Part shown: positions 7,157-15,202 of the stretch, in pieces
Layout of the letters: each line of letters opens with the position of its first letter
Position numbering within the stretch: position 1 is the stretch's first letter
Assembly: GCA_009774535.1 (NCBI GenBank)
Contig: VSNY01000051.1
Span: 1 to 24,634 of the forward strand
Direction: 5' to 3'
DNA: 24,634 nucleotides
Origin: Lachnospiraceae bacterium
Lineage (GTDB): Bacteria; Bacillota; Clostridia; Lachnospirales; Lachnospiraceae
Program-made: the position numbers and the translations under genes
The notes under the pieces: generated by a model
What the model was told of the DNA's origin: nothing
The model's input: the letters and a program-made list of their open reading frames with translations, nothing else
Databases searched by the model: none

Positions 7157-7612
7157 ATGTCTTTATTGAATGCATCACAGATTATGGAAATCATCCCGCA
7201 CAGACAGCCATTTATGCTGCTGGATACGATTGAGGAAATGGAGCCGGGAAAACGAGTATACGCGCGCAAATGCGTCAGCTATAACGAACCGTATTTTGCA
7301 GGACATTTTCCGGGCGAACCTGTAATGCCTGGCGTACTGATCGTAGAAGCGATGGCGCAGGCGGGCGCGGTGGCGATGCTGTCACAGCCGCAGATGAAGG
7401 GAAAGACCGCTTACTTTGCAGGCATTAACTCTGCTAAATTCAAACAGAAAGTAACGCCTGGAAATGTGCTGGATCTGAAAGTCGAGATTGTCAAAGTCAA
7501 AGGCCCGATCGGGATCGGTCAGGGGACGGCATACGTAGACGGCAAACTGGCGGCGTCTGCTGAAATTATGTTTGCGATAGGAAGCGAGGCGGGCAGTCAT
7601 GTGGATCAATAA
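7157..7612 (+). CDS. fabZ: 3-hydroxyacyl-ACP dehydratase
   Basis: A 151-residue hot-dog fold dehydratase. Key features are [12 protein letters not shown] (residues 12-23), the catalytic His50 in [11 protein letters not shown] and Glu64 in VEAMAQAG. It dehydrates 3-hydroxyacyl-ACP to trans-2-enoyl-ACP, the substrate of FabK. The gene starts 27 bp after fabF with GGAGG upstream, and its last 14 bp overlap accDA. In many related operons accB precedes and accC follows this gene; neither is present here. Confidence 0.96.
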   Translation: MSLLNASQIMEIIPHRQPFMLLDTIEEMEPGKRVYARKCVSYNEPYFAGHFPGEPVMPGVLIVEAMAQAGAVAMLSQPQMKGKTAYFAGINSAKFKQKVTPGNVLDLKVEIVKVKGPIGIGQGTAYVDGKLAASAEIMFAIGSEAGSHVDQ

Positions 7613-9407
7613 AAATAAAGTGAAAAATCAAGAACAGAAAGAGAAAAAACACTATTTTTTTAAAAAACGGACGATGCCGCAGATGGACCCGGATACAGAC
7701 GCTGTCCGGGAGGAGACGCGACAGAAGCAGGCGGATGTGAAAACTTTCGACAAAAAAGAAGAAAAGCCGGAACATGACGTATTTGAATGCAAGAAATGCG
7801 GCGCCAAGATCTCAAAAGCGGAGACAGTGGCTAATAAATATGTATGTAAGGAATGTGGGTACTATTTCCGGATTCGTACCAAAAACAGGATTCGTATGGT
7901 AGCAGATGCAGGTACTTTTGAGCCGTGGTTTGAGGATGTGGAAGAAACGAATCCGCTGCAGTTTCCGGGCTATGAAGAAAAGCTTGCACAGATTCAGGAA
8001 AAGACAAAACTCAAAGAGGGCGTGACCATCGGTTATGCCAGAATCGAAGGCGAACCTGTGGTGATCGGTGTCTGCGACGCGCGGTTTCTGATGGGCAGCA
8101 TGGGGCATGTAGTCGGTGAGAAAATCGCTTGCGCCGTGGAAAAGGCTACTACAATGCGGCTTCCGGTGATCCTGTTCTGCTGTTCGGGGGGCGCGCGGAT
8201 GCAGGAAGGCATTATTTCGCTGATGCAGATGGCAAAGACGTCCGCGGCTTTGAAAAAACACAGCGAAACCGGGCTTTTGTACGTTCCGGTACTGACGGAC
8301 CCTACGACTGGCGGCGTAACGGCAAGTTTTGCGATGCTCGGCGATCTGATCCTGGCAGAGCCAAAAGCGCTGATCGGATTTGCAGGGCCGCGCGTGATTG
8401 AGCAGACGATCGGGGAAAAGCTGCCGGAAGGGTTTCAGCGGGCCGAGTTTCAGCTGGAGCATGGATTTGTGGACGCGGTTGTCGAACGCAAGGACTTAAA
8501 ACAGACGCTGGCACGTATTTTAAAATACCACCACAGCAATCAGAGTTTTCATGCATTTACAAAGACCGGAGCGATTGAAGTCATCCCGGATGAACGCTGC
8601 CGTGAGCGGATGCAGCAGGCGGAGGAAAAGACGGTCTGGGAAAAAGTAAAGGCGGCGCGCCAGGTAACAAGACCGTCTGCCATGGATTATATCAGCCGGA
8701 TTTTTGATGGATTTATCGAATTTCACGGAGACCGGCAGTTCCGTGACGACCCTGCGGTCGTAGGCGGAATCGCGCTGCTGGACGGGCAGCCGGTAACGGT
8801 GATCGGTATTCAGAAAGGGACGTCGATGGAAGAATGCCAGCAGCGGAATTTTGGTATGGCTTCGCCTGAAGGATACCGCAAAGCGCTGCGTCTGATGAAA
8901 CAGGCGGAAAAATTCCACCGTCCGGTTGTTACGTTTGTCAATACGTCCGGAGCATTCTGCGGAATGGAAGCGGAAGAACTGGGACAGGGAGAAGCGATCG
9001 CAAGAAATCTTTACGAAATGTCAGCGCTGAAAGTGCCTGTGATCTGTATGATGATCGGCGAAGGAGGCAGCGGCGGCGCGCTTGCCTTAGCAGTCGGCAA
9101 TCAGGTGTGGATGATGGAACACGCTACCTATTCCGTGCTTTCGCCGGAAGGTTTTGCGTCGATTTTATGGAAAGACAGCAATCGTGCGCAGGAAGCAGCA
9201 GAAGTGATGAAGATTACGGCGCAGGATCTGTATGAACTGAACGTTGTAGAACAGGTAATTCCGGAATACGGCGGCGCGGATGAGATCACTGTGGACACGA
9301 TTTCCACCTATATGAAACAGCAGCTGAAAGCCTGGCTGTCTTCCCAGGCGGAAAAAAGCGGGGAAGACTTTGCCAGGGAGCGCTATGAGCGGTTCCGCAG
9401 ATTTTAA
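7599..9407 (+). CDS. accDA: Acetyl-CoA carboxylase carboxyltransferase, fused beta and alpha subunits
   Basis: A 602-residue protein combining both carboxyltransferase subunits. After a charged, Lys-rich leader (about 1-58), the AccD part carries the zinc ribbon Cys64-X2-Cys67-X15-Cys83-X2-Cys86 and the core [12 protein letters not shown] and [16 protein letters not shown], ending near residue 310. The AccA part begins about residue 345 ([13 protein letters not shown]) and shows [34 protein letters not shown] and [15 protein letters not shown]. It transfers CO2 from carboxybiotin to acetyl-CoA to make malonyl-CoA. The reading frame is uninterrupted with no stop between the halves, so the fusion is real unless the sequence has an error. 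It overlaps fabZ by 14 bp. Its partners AccB and AccC are not encoded in the window. Confidence 0.95.
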   Translation: MWINKNKVKNQEQKEKKHYFFKKRTMPQMDPDTDAVREETRQKQADVKTFDKKEEKPEHDVFECKKCGAKISKAETVANKYVCKECGYYFRIRTKNRIRMVADAGTFEPWFEDVEETNPLQFPGYEEKLAQIQEKTKLKEGVTIGYARIEGEPVVIGVCDARFLMGSMGHVVGEKIACAVEKATTMRLPVILFCCSGGARMQEGIISLMQMAKTSAALKKHSETGLLYVPVLTDPTTGGVTASFAMLGDLILAEPKALIGFAGPRVIEQTIGEKLPEGFQRAEFQLEHGFVDAVVERKDLKQTLARILKYHHSNQSFHAFTKTGAIEVIPDERCRERMQQAEEKTVWEKVKAARQVTRPSAMDYISRIFDGFIEFHGDRQFRDDPAVVGGIALLDGQPVTVIGIQKGTSMEECQQRNFGMASPEGYRKALRLMKQAEKFHRPVVTFVNTSGAFCGMEAEELGQGEAIARNLYEMSALKVPVICMMIGEGGSGGALALAVGNQVWMMEHATYSVLSPEGFASILWKDSNRAQEAAEVMKITAQDLYELNVVEQVIPEYGGADEITVDTISTYMKQQLKAWLSSQAEKSGEDFARERYERFRRF

Positions 9408-9461
9408 GGAGCGTTATGAGAGATATCGCATATTTGAAAGGATGCCGGGAGGAGAACGACA

Positions 9462-10442
9462 ATGAGAGTAAAAATAGCGGGAACAGGAAGCTGCCTGCCG
9501 CGCCTGCGTGTCACAAACGATGACCTGGGCACAATGATGGACACATCGGACGCATGGATTCGCAGCCGTACCGGAATCGGGGCAAGGCATATCGCAGTAG
9601 AGGAAACGACAACGAGTATGTCCGTAGCAGCAGCCAGGCAGGCGCTGGAGGAAGCAGGGATGCAGCCCGAAGAACTGGAGCTGATCATTGCCGCGACTCT
9701 GTCCCCGGATCACGTCCTGCCGCCGTTATCCTGCGAAGTGCAGAGGGAACTGGGCGCCGTTAACGCGGCAGCCTATGACCTGTGCGCAGCCTGTTCCGGC
9801 TTTGTATTTGCCTTAAATACCGCGCAGGCTTATATTCAGAGTGGTTTTTACCGCAAGATCCTGATTATCGGCGCGGAGACGCTGTCCAAGCTGATGGATT
9901 GGACAGACCGTTCGACCTGCGTCCTGTTCGGCGACGGCGCGGGGGCCGCGGTTATTACAGCGGAGGAAACAGGAATTTTTGCGGGCGTACAAGGTTCAGA
10001 CGGAGCAAAAGGAGAGGCGCTCTCCTGCGGAGGCAGGCCGGTGGAACATCCGTTTCACACGAAAACACCGGAAACAGGCATACAGGAGGGATATCCTTAT
10101 GTGCAGATGAACGGGCAGGAAGTGTATAAATTTGCTGTGCGTACCGTGCCGAAATGTATCGGACAGGTACTAGAGCAGGCGCAGTGGCAGCCGCAGGAGA
10201 TATCCTTGTTTTTGCTGCATCAGGCGAACCAGCGGATTATCGAAGCGGTCGCAAAACGATTAAAGCAGCCGATGGAAAAGTTTCCGGTATGTTTGGAAGA
10301 ATGCGGGAATATTTCCGCTGCAAGCGTGCCGGTTTTATTAGACCAGGTGAATAAAGAAGGCAGGCTGCAAAGAGGGGACCGGATTGTACTGGCAGGATTT
10401 GGCGCTGGACTGACCTGGGGCGCTGCGGCGCTGACCTGGTAG
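9462..10442 (+). CDS. fabH: 3-oxoacyl-ACP synthase III
   Basis: A 326-residue thiolase-fold enzyme that starts fatty acid synthesis by condensing an acyl-CoA primer with malonyl-ACP. The active cysteine is Cys111 in LCAACSGF; the catalytic histidine is in LLHQANQRII and the asparagine in ECGNISAASVP. It also has the N-terminal TSDAWIRSRTGI pattern. GGGAGGAG precedes the ATG at good distance. The usual place of fabH in Firmicutes is near the start of the operon, whereas here it is next to last, 54 bp after accDA. Primer preference (acetyl or branched) cannot be told from sequence alone. Confidence 0.96.
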   Translation: MRVKIAGTGSCLPRLRVTNDDLGTMMDTSDAWIRSRTGIGARHIAVEETTTSMSVAAARQALEEAGMQPEELELIIAATLSPDHVLPPLSCEVQRELGAVNAAAYDLCAACSGFVFALNTAQAYIQSGFYRKILIIGAETLSKLMDWTDRSTCVLFGDGAGAAVITAEETGIFAGVQGSDGAKGEALSCGGRPVEHPFHTKTPETGIQEGYPYVQMNGQEVYKFAVRTVPKCIGQVLEQAQWQPQEISLFLLHQANQRIIEAVAKRLKQPMEKFPVCLEECGNISAASVPVLLDQVNKEGRLQRGDRIVLAGFGAGLTWGAAALTW

Positions 10443-10467
10443 GAATGACAGCTAGGGAGAAATTTGG

Positions 10468-10914
10468 ATGGATACGGAGCAGACGCTGAACAGGCTTTTG
10501 GTGCAGTTTTTTAAATACATTATGGAGATAGAGGAACGCAAGCTGATTACAGACGAATTCCGGGATCTTACTTATAATGATATGCATATTATCGAAGCGA
10601 TCGGGATGGAGAAACCGAGAAATATGTCTGCGATTGCAAAGCTGATGTCCGTGACGACAGGGACGCTGACGAGGGCGGTAGATGCGCTGGAGAAAAAAGG
10701 ATACGTGCAGCGTCAGCGCAGCAGCCAGGATAAACGGGTGGTTCATATCGTGCTTACACAGCGGGGAGTTCTTGCTTTCCGTCATCATGAAAAATTTCAT
10801 CAGGATATGATTGCGTTTATTCTGGAGCATGTCAGTGAGGAAGAGAGTGTGGTGCTGCGGCGGGCGCTGGAGGGATTGATGGGGTATTTCCGGCAGAAGT
10901 ATGATCCGGTTTAG
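10468..10914 (+). CDS. fabT: MarR family repressor of fatty acid synthesis, FabT type
   Basis: A 148-residue MarR protein with a winged helix-turn-helix (about residues 35-105): NMSAIAKLMSVTTGTLTRAV is the helix-turn-helix and RSSQDKRVVHIVLT is the wing. The pattern MHIIEAIG before it and the RHHEKFHQDMI segment after the wing match streptococcal FabT closely in my reading (MHTIDVIG and RLHKRFHKAM). FabT binds DNA better with long-chain acyl-ACP and represses the fab genes. Three matching operators sit at the promoter of this same operon, so this gene is probably autorepressed. Unlike in streptococci, where fabT lies near the beginning of the cluster, it is the last major gene here. GGGAGA precedes the ATG. 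Confidence 0.88.
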   Translation: MDTEQTLNRLLVQFFKYIMEIEERKLITDEFRDLTYNDMHIIEAIGMEKPRNMSAIAKLMSVTTGTLTRAVDALEKKGYVQRQRSSQDKRVVHIVLTQRGVLAFRHHEKFHQDMIAFILEHVSEEESVVLRRALEGLMGYFRQKYDPV

Positions 10915-10923
10915 GAGGATTAT

Positions 10924-11004
10924 ATGGATGGAATGGAGAGATCAGCGAAACGTATCAGGCGAAACGTAAATTTTACAGGGAAAGTACCGAAAAAATTCGG
11001 TTAG
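10924..11004 (+). CDS. Possible small basic ORF at operon end
   Basis: Twenty-six codons follow fabT after 9 bp, with AGGAGG (10914-10919) placed just before the ATG. The product is short and basic (KRIRR, GKVPKKF) and matches nothing I recognise. Its last codons lie in the left arm of the operon terminator and its stop lies in the loop, so it may be a chance frame or a remnant of a lost gene whose ribosome site survived. Only the strong ribosome site supports it. Confidence 0.35.
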   Translation: MDGMERSAKRIRRNVNFTGKVPKKFG

Positions 11005-11025
11005 ACAGGCATTCTTCGGTACTTT
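10981..11025 (+). terminator. Terminator of the fatty acid operon
   Basis: AAAGTACCGAA (10981-10991) and TTCGGTACTTT (11015-11025) form a perfect 11-bp inverted repeat, with two further T residues after it (CTTTTT). A competing shorter hairpin uses the same left arm: ACCGAA (10986-10991) with TTCGGT (10996-11001). The position at the end of a nine-gene operon supports termination. Confidence 0.75.
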
Positions 11026-11183
11026 TTGGCGTTTCGGCGGTGTTTCGTTATAATGGGTATATATTTTTCTGCTAACCTCCGCGTTATATCTTCGCTTTTT
11101 TGAATCAATTCTCCCTGTCTGATCCCCCATTCAGCAGCTTTATTGTCTTCTGATTTCTCACTCAAAATAGTTCTTTCCGTCAT
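11001..11183 (-). CDS. Hypothetical 60-residue protein
   Basis: A - strand frame with a very good ribosome site: the reverse strand reads AGGAGG, 7 bp, ATG at 11183. The protein is charged and probably helical at first (MTERTILSEKSEDNK), then basic at the end (KHRRNAKKYRR). I do not recognise a family. The C-terminal codons read through the right arm of the fab operon terminator, which suggests that the frame was once longer or different and has been cut there. It lies alone between two + strand units. It may be the surviving front end of a gene; coding status uncertain. Confidence 0.4.
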   Translation of the reverse strand: MTERTILSEKSEDNKAAEWGIRQGELIQKSEDITRRLAEKYIPIITKHRRNAKKYRRMPV

Positions 11184-11340
11184 ATCAATACCTCCTAACG
11201 ATCTTCGTACACAATATTTGCTTCATGACAATTAGAAAGGAAACAGAATACAGCCTTCTGATAGTCTGTTTAATCAACGGTACTTTTTTGATAGCCATAT
11301 ATAAATCGTTATAGAGTAACAGTTCTGATATCCCATGGAA

Positions 11341-11394
11341 CTGCTGCGTATCCAGTCATTCAGAATCGCTTCGCGATGGGCTGGATACCTGCAG
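11341..11394. repeat. Structured palindrome upstream of ddh
   Basis: Nested inverted repeat: outer arms GTATCCAG (11348-11355) and CTGGATAC (11381-11388), flanked by CTGC and GCAG; inner stem ATCGC-TTC-GCGAT (11365-11377). It is REP-like in shape. The 363-bp stretch 11184-11546 otherwise holds only the ddh promoter and no gene that I can support. Confidence 0.55.
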
Positions 11395-11459
11395 CCACTA
11401 CATTTTCATACGGTCGGCGCAGTAAATGCCCCTCAATGCGAAGATTCCTTAAAAAAATA

Positions 11460-11488
11460 TTGACCATCTCTTTTCATTCCGCTAAAAT
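11460..11488 (+). promoter_or_regulatory. Promoter of ddh
   Basis: TTGACC (11460-11465), a 17-bp spacer, then TAAAAT (11483-11488). Each box is one mismatch from the sigma-A consensus. The ddh ATG follows 58 bp downstream, with AAAGGA as ribosome site. Confidence 0.7.
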
Positions 11489-11546
11489 AATAACCGATAA
11501 AACTGTAGTCATTGAATAGTATTGAGAAAAGAAAGGAACGCGCCTT

Positions 11547-12530
11547 ATGATAAGAATTGGTATTTTAGGTTATGGCAATCTTGGCCGTGGTGTTGAATGT
11601 GCCGTTAAGCAAAATGAAGATATGGAATTGGCGGCTGTGTTTACGCGCAGAGATCCGGACAGTGTGCAGATCCTGACACAGAATACGCCTGTTTATTCTA
11701 TTCAGGAAATCTTAGACCATAAAAATGAAATTGATGTCCTGATCATCTGCGGCGGCAGCGCTACGGATCTGCCGGTGCAGACGCCGGAGTATGTCAGGGA
11801 TTTTAATGTAGTGGACAGCTTTGATACGCATGCGAAGATCCCAGAGCATTTTGCAAATGTAGATAAGGCGGCGAAAGAATCTGGTAAAATTGGTATGATC
11901 TCTATTGGCTGGGACCCGGGGATGTTTTCTTTAAACCGTGTCTATGCGAATGCGATTTTACCGGATGGCAAGGATGAAACGTTTTGGGGAAAGGGTGTCA
12001 GCCAGGGACACTCTGATGCGATTCGCAGGATTGATGGCGTTGCGGATGCCAGACAGTATACGATTCCGGTTCCGTCTTCTTTGGAGGCGGTTCGTAATGG
12101 GCAGGCTTTGGAATTATCTGCACGGGAAAAGCATACGCGGGAATGTTTTGTTGTAGCAAAAGAGGGTGCGGATACAGGCCGTATTGAAAAAGAGATCAAG
12201 GAAATGCCGAATTATTTTGCTGATTATGATACGACGGTGCATTTTATTTCACAGGAAGAACTGAATCAGAATCATAGTGGTATTCCGCATGGAGGTTTTG
12301 TGATTCGTAATGGAAAAACCGGATGGAATGGGGAGCATGGGCATGTGATAGAATACAGCCTGAAACTGGATTCAAATCCGGAATTTACTTCCTGCGTGCT
12401 TGTGGCTTATGCGAGAGCGGCTTATCGGATGAATCTGGAAGGTATGAGCGGATGCAAGACAGCATTTGATGTGGCTCCGTGTTATCTTTGCCGGCAGAGC
12501 AATGAAGAATTGCGGGCGCAGATGCTGTAA
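11547..12530 (+). CDS. ddh: meso-Diaminopimelate dehydrogenase
   Basis: A 327-residue NADPH-dependent enzyme close to the length of the Corynebacterium protein (about 320). The dinucleotide-binding motif GILGYGNLGRG is at residues 5-15; further family blocks are VDSFDTHAKIPEHF, ISIGWDPGMFSLNR, GKGVSQGHSDAIRRIDGV and the C-terminal FDVAPCYLCR. It makes meso-diaminopimelate from tetrahydrodipicolinate in one step, supplying lysine and peptidoglycan, and bypasses the acylated branch. It has its own promoter and is not part of the fab operon, which is terminated upstream. GC is somewhat lower than in the fab genes. Confidence 0.95.
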   Translation: MIRIGILGYGNLGRGVECAVKQNEDMELAAVFTRRDPDSVQILTQNTPVYSIQEILDHKNEIDVLIICGGSATDLPVQTPEYVRDFNVVDSFDTHAKIPEHFANVDKAAKESGKIGMISIGWDPGMFSLNRVYANAILPDGKDETFWGKGVSQGHSDAIRRIDGVADARQYTIPVPSSLEAVRNGQALELSAREKHTRECFVVAKEGADTGRIEKEIKEMPNYFADYDTTVHFISQEELNQNHSGIPHGGFVIRNGKTGWNGEHGHVIEYSLKLDSNPEFTSCVLVAYARAAYRMNLEGMSGCKTAFDVAPCYLCRQSNEELRAQML

Positions 12531-12553
12531 CGGACGGTTGAATCGTATGCATA

Positions 12554-12605
12554 GATCGAATAGATTTGGATCGATGGAATAGATTTTGGATCGATCGAAC
12601 AGATT
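12554..12605. repeat. Degenerate tandem repeat after ddh
   Basis: Three copies of a GATCGA-(N)-GAATAGATTTTG-like unit start at 12554, 12569 and 12589. The last two are 20 bp apart; the first copy is about 5 bp shorter. This starts 23 bp after the ddh stop. Confidence 0.55.
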
Positions 12606-12624
12606 AAGGCAGCATAGGATCGTC

Positions 12625-12671
12625 AAACAGAGCCAGGATATTTCTGAAATAGAATGATCCTGGCTCTGTTT
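12625..12671. terminator. Hairpin between convergent ddh and chemoreceptor genes
   Basis: AAACAGAGCCAGGAT (12625-12639) and ATCCTGGCTCTGTTT (12657-12671) form a perfect 15-bp stem with a 17-nt loop. A-rich and T-rich ends on either side are compatible with termination in both directions, though the T tract is short. Confidence 0.7.
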
Positions 12672-12679
12672 CGTTCTGC

Positions 12680-12719
12680 AGCTGAAAGAATTATTTCTTT
12701 TTATGTAATTCTTTCAGCT
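12680..12719. repeat. Second perfect inverted repeat, with a decayed copy of the receptor 3' end
   Basis: AGCTGAAAGAATTA (12680-12693) pairs perfectly with TAATTCTTTCAGCT (12706-12719) around a 12-nt loop. On the - strand a 17-codon frame (12744-12691) reads MPIIQIPYELKELHKKK through it. This resembles the end of the adjacent chemoreceptor (VSHEL) and may be a relic of duplicated tail coding sequence. No ribosome site was seen. Confidence 0.5.
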
Positions 12720-12830
12720 CATAGGGTATCTGAATGATCGGCATGAATATTTTTCTGTACATAGATGATTCAGCCCATAGGATACATCTGTATATTTATG
12801 TATATTGATCCAGCTCATGGGATACATCCA
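12715..12830. repeat. Three dispersed copies of a ~20-bp chemoreceptor 3' segment
   Basis: CAGCTCATGGGATACATC (from 12811, inside the chemoreceptor C-terminal codons) recurs as CAGCCCATAGGATACATC (from 12771, 16 of 18 identical) and as a weaker form CAGCTCATAGGGTATCTG (from 12715). The two outer copies lie downstream of the receptor stop. Confidence 0.6.
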
Positions 12831-14301
12831 TGACCTGCATCAGCATATCTTTGGTTGTTTCCGCGTTTTGCAGATTCTGCATGCTTAGTTCAGATGCCTG
12901 TACGGAAGCTGCCGTTACTTCCTGTGAAGTTGCGGAAAGATGGGAGATGTCGTCTACGATCCGGTTGTTGGATTCTGACAGCTGGTTCAGCATTCCGTCA
13001 ATATCCCCAATGCTGGAAATTAGTTTTCCGGAATTTTCATTGATCTGGTCAAAACTGCGGGATACCTGACCGATCATGCCTTCCTGTGCATTTGCGGCTT
13101 CAATGGACTGGTGTACGGCTGTTGCCGCGCTCTGTGCATTGTCGGATAATTCTTTTAAAATTCCTGCGATTGTTTCGGTTTCTGCTCTTGTTTTTTCTGC
13201 AAGCTGTCTGATTTCATCCGCGACGACTGCGAATCCCCGTCCGGCTTCTCCGGCTCTTGCGCTTTCAATCGAAGCGTTTAAGGCCAGCAGGTTTGTCTGG
13301 CTGGAAATATCGAAGATGGTATCTGCGATGGTCTTGACTGCTTCTGTGCGCTGCTGCAGTTCTTGCATAGAAGATACGACGCCTGCGTTCGTTTCGCTGA
13401 TCACTTCTGATTGTCTTTTTAGCGTGTTCATCATCTGCTGGCTTTCGGTATTTAACTGTTCGGAATGTCTGGCGATCTGCACCATATTTTCAGAATATCG
13501 CAGGGTCTGGTGAATGGATTCCTGAATACTCTGTGTCATTTCGGTTTGTGTCTGGATACTTACGGCGGTACTCTGTGTGCTTTCTGAAATATCGCTTACG
13601 GAATGATTGACGATGCCTGCGGAAGTATTCAGCTCGTCTACGATAGCCATAGCGCCCTGGGTTCCCTGGCGTACCTGTTCGGCTACTTTTAATACATGAT
13701 CCATGATTTCTTTTTGCTTTTCCTGCTCATTCATCAGACTGTGGCGGGTGTCATGGTTGTAAATATGCGCGACCCTGGTCGTCAGGCAGATGATCAGCAT
13801 TAAAAGTCCGACCGCCAGTGAGGCGCAGATCTGTTCACGAATCTGGTCGCTTGTGTACAGATGCTGGATGTTGATATTGATAAAATTTGTCACAAAGTTG
13901 AGTATCGTCATAGCGCTTCCCGCTATAACAGTAAATTTCAGATCAAAAAACAGCACACAGGCGACGAGTGGAATACAAGCCATGAATCGAATATAGTAGT
14001 TGTCAAAAGTGGTTCCGGTTAGAAATGCCACAACCAATAACCCGATGAGTGCCACATAACGTGTCAGAGTTCCGGTATTGTTTTTCATGTATGTAACAAA
14101 TGTAAGAATTGTGCTGCTGATGATGACAGCCGTAATGATCAGACTGATCAGCATTGAATGTTTTCCCATTGCGCAGGCGATCCAAAGTGTGGCCAGCGCA
14201 ATGGTGTAAAACACGGTATAACCGATCTGTGCAAACCGGTTGGCGCGTTTTAGCTGCGCCTGCTTTTCAGCGTATGGGTATTTCGTATCCTTAGGCTCCA
14301 T
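12796..14301 (-). CDS. Methyl-accepting chemotaxis protein with multi-pass membrane domain
   Basis: A 501-residue receptor. The N-terminal third has about six hydrophobic segments (roughly residues 27-45, 49-71, 80-97, 105-120, 121-141 and 158-176) with very short loops, so it lacks the usual extracellular sensor and shows no clear HAMP domain. The rest is a long coiled-coil signalling domain whose hairpin tip, at about residues 331-371, contains [19 protein letters not shown] and [18 protein letters not shown]. This tip binds CheA and CheW. The reverse-strand AGGAGG five bases before ATG 14301 sets the start. The membrane-only sensor suggests detection of membrane state, energy or a small hydrophobic ligand; that is inference. 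No other chemotaxis gene is near. Confidence 0.93.
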   Translation of the reverse strand: MEPKDTKYPYAEKQAQLKRANRFAQIGYTVFYTIALATLWIACAMGKHSMLISLIITAVIISSTILTFVTYMKNNTGTLTRYVALIGLLVVAFLTGTTFDNYYIRFMACIPLVACVLFFDLKFTVIAGSAMTILNFVTNFININIQHLYTSDQIREQICASLAVGLLMLIICLTTRVAHIYNHDTRHSLMNEQEKQKEIMDHVLKVAEQVRQGTQGAMAIVDELNTSAGIVNHSVSDISESTQSTAVSIQTQTEMTQSIQESIHQTLRYSENMVQIARHSEQLNTESQQMMNTLKRQSEVISETNAGVVSSMQELQQRTEAVKTIADTIFDISSQTNLLALNASIESARAGEAGRGFAVVADEIRQLAEKTRAETETIAGILKELSDNAQSAATAVHQSIEAANAQEGMIGQVSRSFDQINENSGKLISSIGDIDGMLNQLSESNNRIVDDISHLSATSQEVTAASVQASELSMQNLQNAETTKDMLMQVMDVSHELDQYT

Positions 14302-14350
14302 ATTTTCCTCCTGATTGTTTGCTGGGTCTTACTAATACTGAACGACCATA

Positions 14351-14380
14351 ATTATAACATGTATTTTATGGCATCGTCAA
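14351..14380 (-). promoter_or_regulatory. Promoter of the chemoreceptor gene
   Basis: Reading the - strand: TTGACG (14380-14375), an 18-bp spacer, then a perfect TATAAT (14356-14351). The gene starts about 50 bp further on. It is directed away from the yesN-like gene behind it. Confidence 0.7.
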
Positions 14381-14409
14381 GAATGCTGTGTATGCTGCAG
14401 CTGCAATAA

Positions 14410-15171
14410 TCACAGGTGTCTTTGGCTGCGGAATTCGCTCGGCTTCATGCCCGTAAAGCTCTTAAATACCCTGCTGAAATAAAATCCGTCTTTGTAGCCG
14501 GCCAGTTCTCCGACTTTTTGAATCTCCAGATCCGGTTCGTTTAATAACAGCAGTTTTGCTTTATTGATGCGCAGCTTTGTCAGATATTTGGACGGCGTTT
14601 CCCCGGTGTATTTTTTAAAAATCCGGCTTAAGTATTCTGGTGTAAATCCGAACTTTTCACTAACTTCCTGAAAAGAAATATCTTTTTGATAATGTTCCTG
14701 CAGATAGTTTGTGACCAGTCCGCTGAGCGCCTGCGGGCTTAGGGCGCTGTATTGTGTATGGTATCCGGTCAGCTGCTCGGATTCGTTTTCCATCTTGATC
14801 AGGAACTTTTGGAGCGATTCGCGCAGTATGTCCTGGGTGACGGGTTTGAGCAGATAATCTTCCACGGAGTACTGGATGGCCTGCTGAGCGTAACGGAAAT
14901 CATCATAGCCGCTTAAAATAATGATTTTCTTGCCCGGGTGGTTGTGATACAAATATTTTGCCACTTCCAGCCCGTCGCACAGGGGCATGCGGATATCTGT
15001 AATGACCAGGTGCGGACAGAACTGTTCGATCAGGGAAATAGCTTCTTCGCCATTGGAAGCTTCTCCAGCCTGGTGCAGCGGCAGGTTCAAGGTATTGATT
15101 TTTTTGATCAGGTTTTTGCGGATCAGGCTTTCATCCTCAGCGATAATGTAATTGTACTTGAATGCATCCAT
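14410..15171 (-). CDS. Response regulator with AraC-type DNA-binding domain (YesN-like)
   Basis: A 253-residue regulator. The receiver domain (residues 7-125) has the acidic pair Glu12-Asp13, the phospho-accepting Asp58 in VITDIRMP, and the conserved lysine in YLLKPV. The C-terminal AraC domain (about 150-253) has two helix-turn-helix units, with SEKFGFTPEYLSRIFKKYTG in the first and VGELAGYKDGFYFSRVFKSF in the second, ending in GMKPSEFR. At 253 residues it is on the short side: the linker seen in many YesN proteins (500 residues) is missing. The start ATG has GGAGG on the reverse strand. It lies just downstream of a YesM-like kinase and probably activates the divergent sugar operon. Confidence 0.93.
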   Translation of the reverse strand: MDAFKYNYIIAEDESLIRKNLIKKINTLNLPLHQAGEASNGEEAISLIEQFCPHLVITDIRMPLCDGLEVAKYLYHNHPGKKIIILSGYDDFRYAQQAIQYSVEDYLLKPVTQDILRESLQKFLIKMENESEQLTGYHTQYSALSPQALSGLVTNYLQEHYQKDISFQEVSEKFGFTPEYLSRIFKKYTGETPSKYLTKLRINKAKLLLLNEPDLEIQKVGELAGYKDGFYFSRVFKSFTGMKPSEFRSQRHL

Positions 15172-15202
15172 GTTCCTTACCTCCGTTTATCATATTTATG
15201 TT

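Noticed and set aside
7812..8462. 216-codon frame antisense to accDA
   Set aside because: Shadow within the AccD half, low-quality composition, no support for translation.
9415..9461. ATG with AAGGAG just after accDA
   Set aside because: The frame overlaps fabH out of frame and soon ends; the fabH start with GGGAGGAG explains the region.
12554..12605. CRISPR-like array
   Set aside because: Units are imperfect, adjacent without spacers and only three; no cas genes are present.
13076..13513. 145-codon frame antisense to the chemoreceptor
   Set aside because: Ser/Cys/Ala-rich shadow of the repetitive coiled-coil coding sequence.
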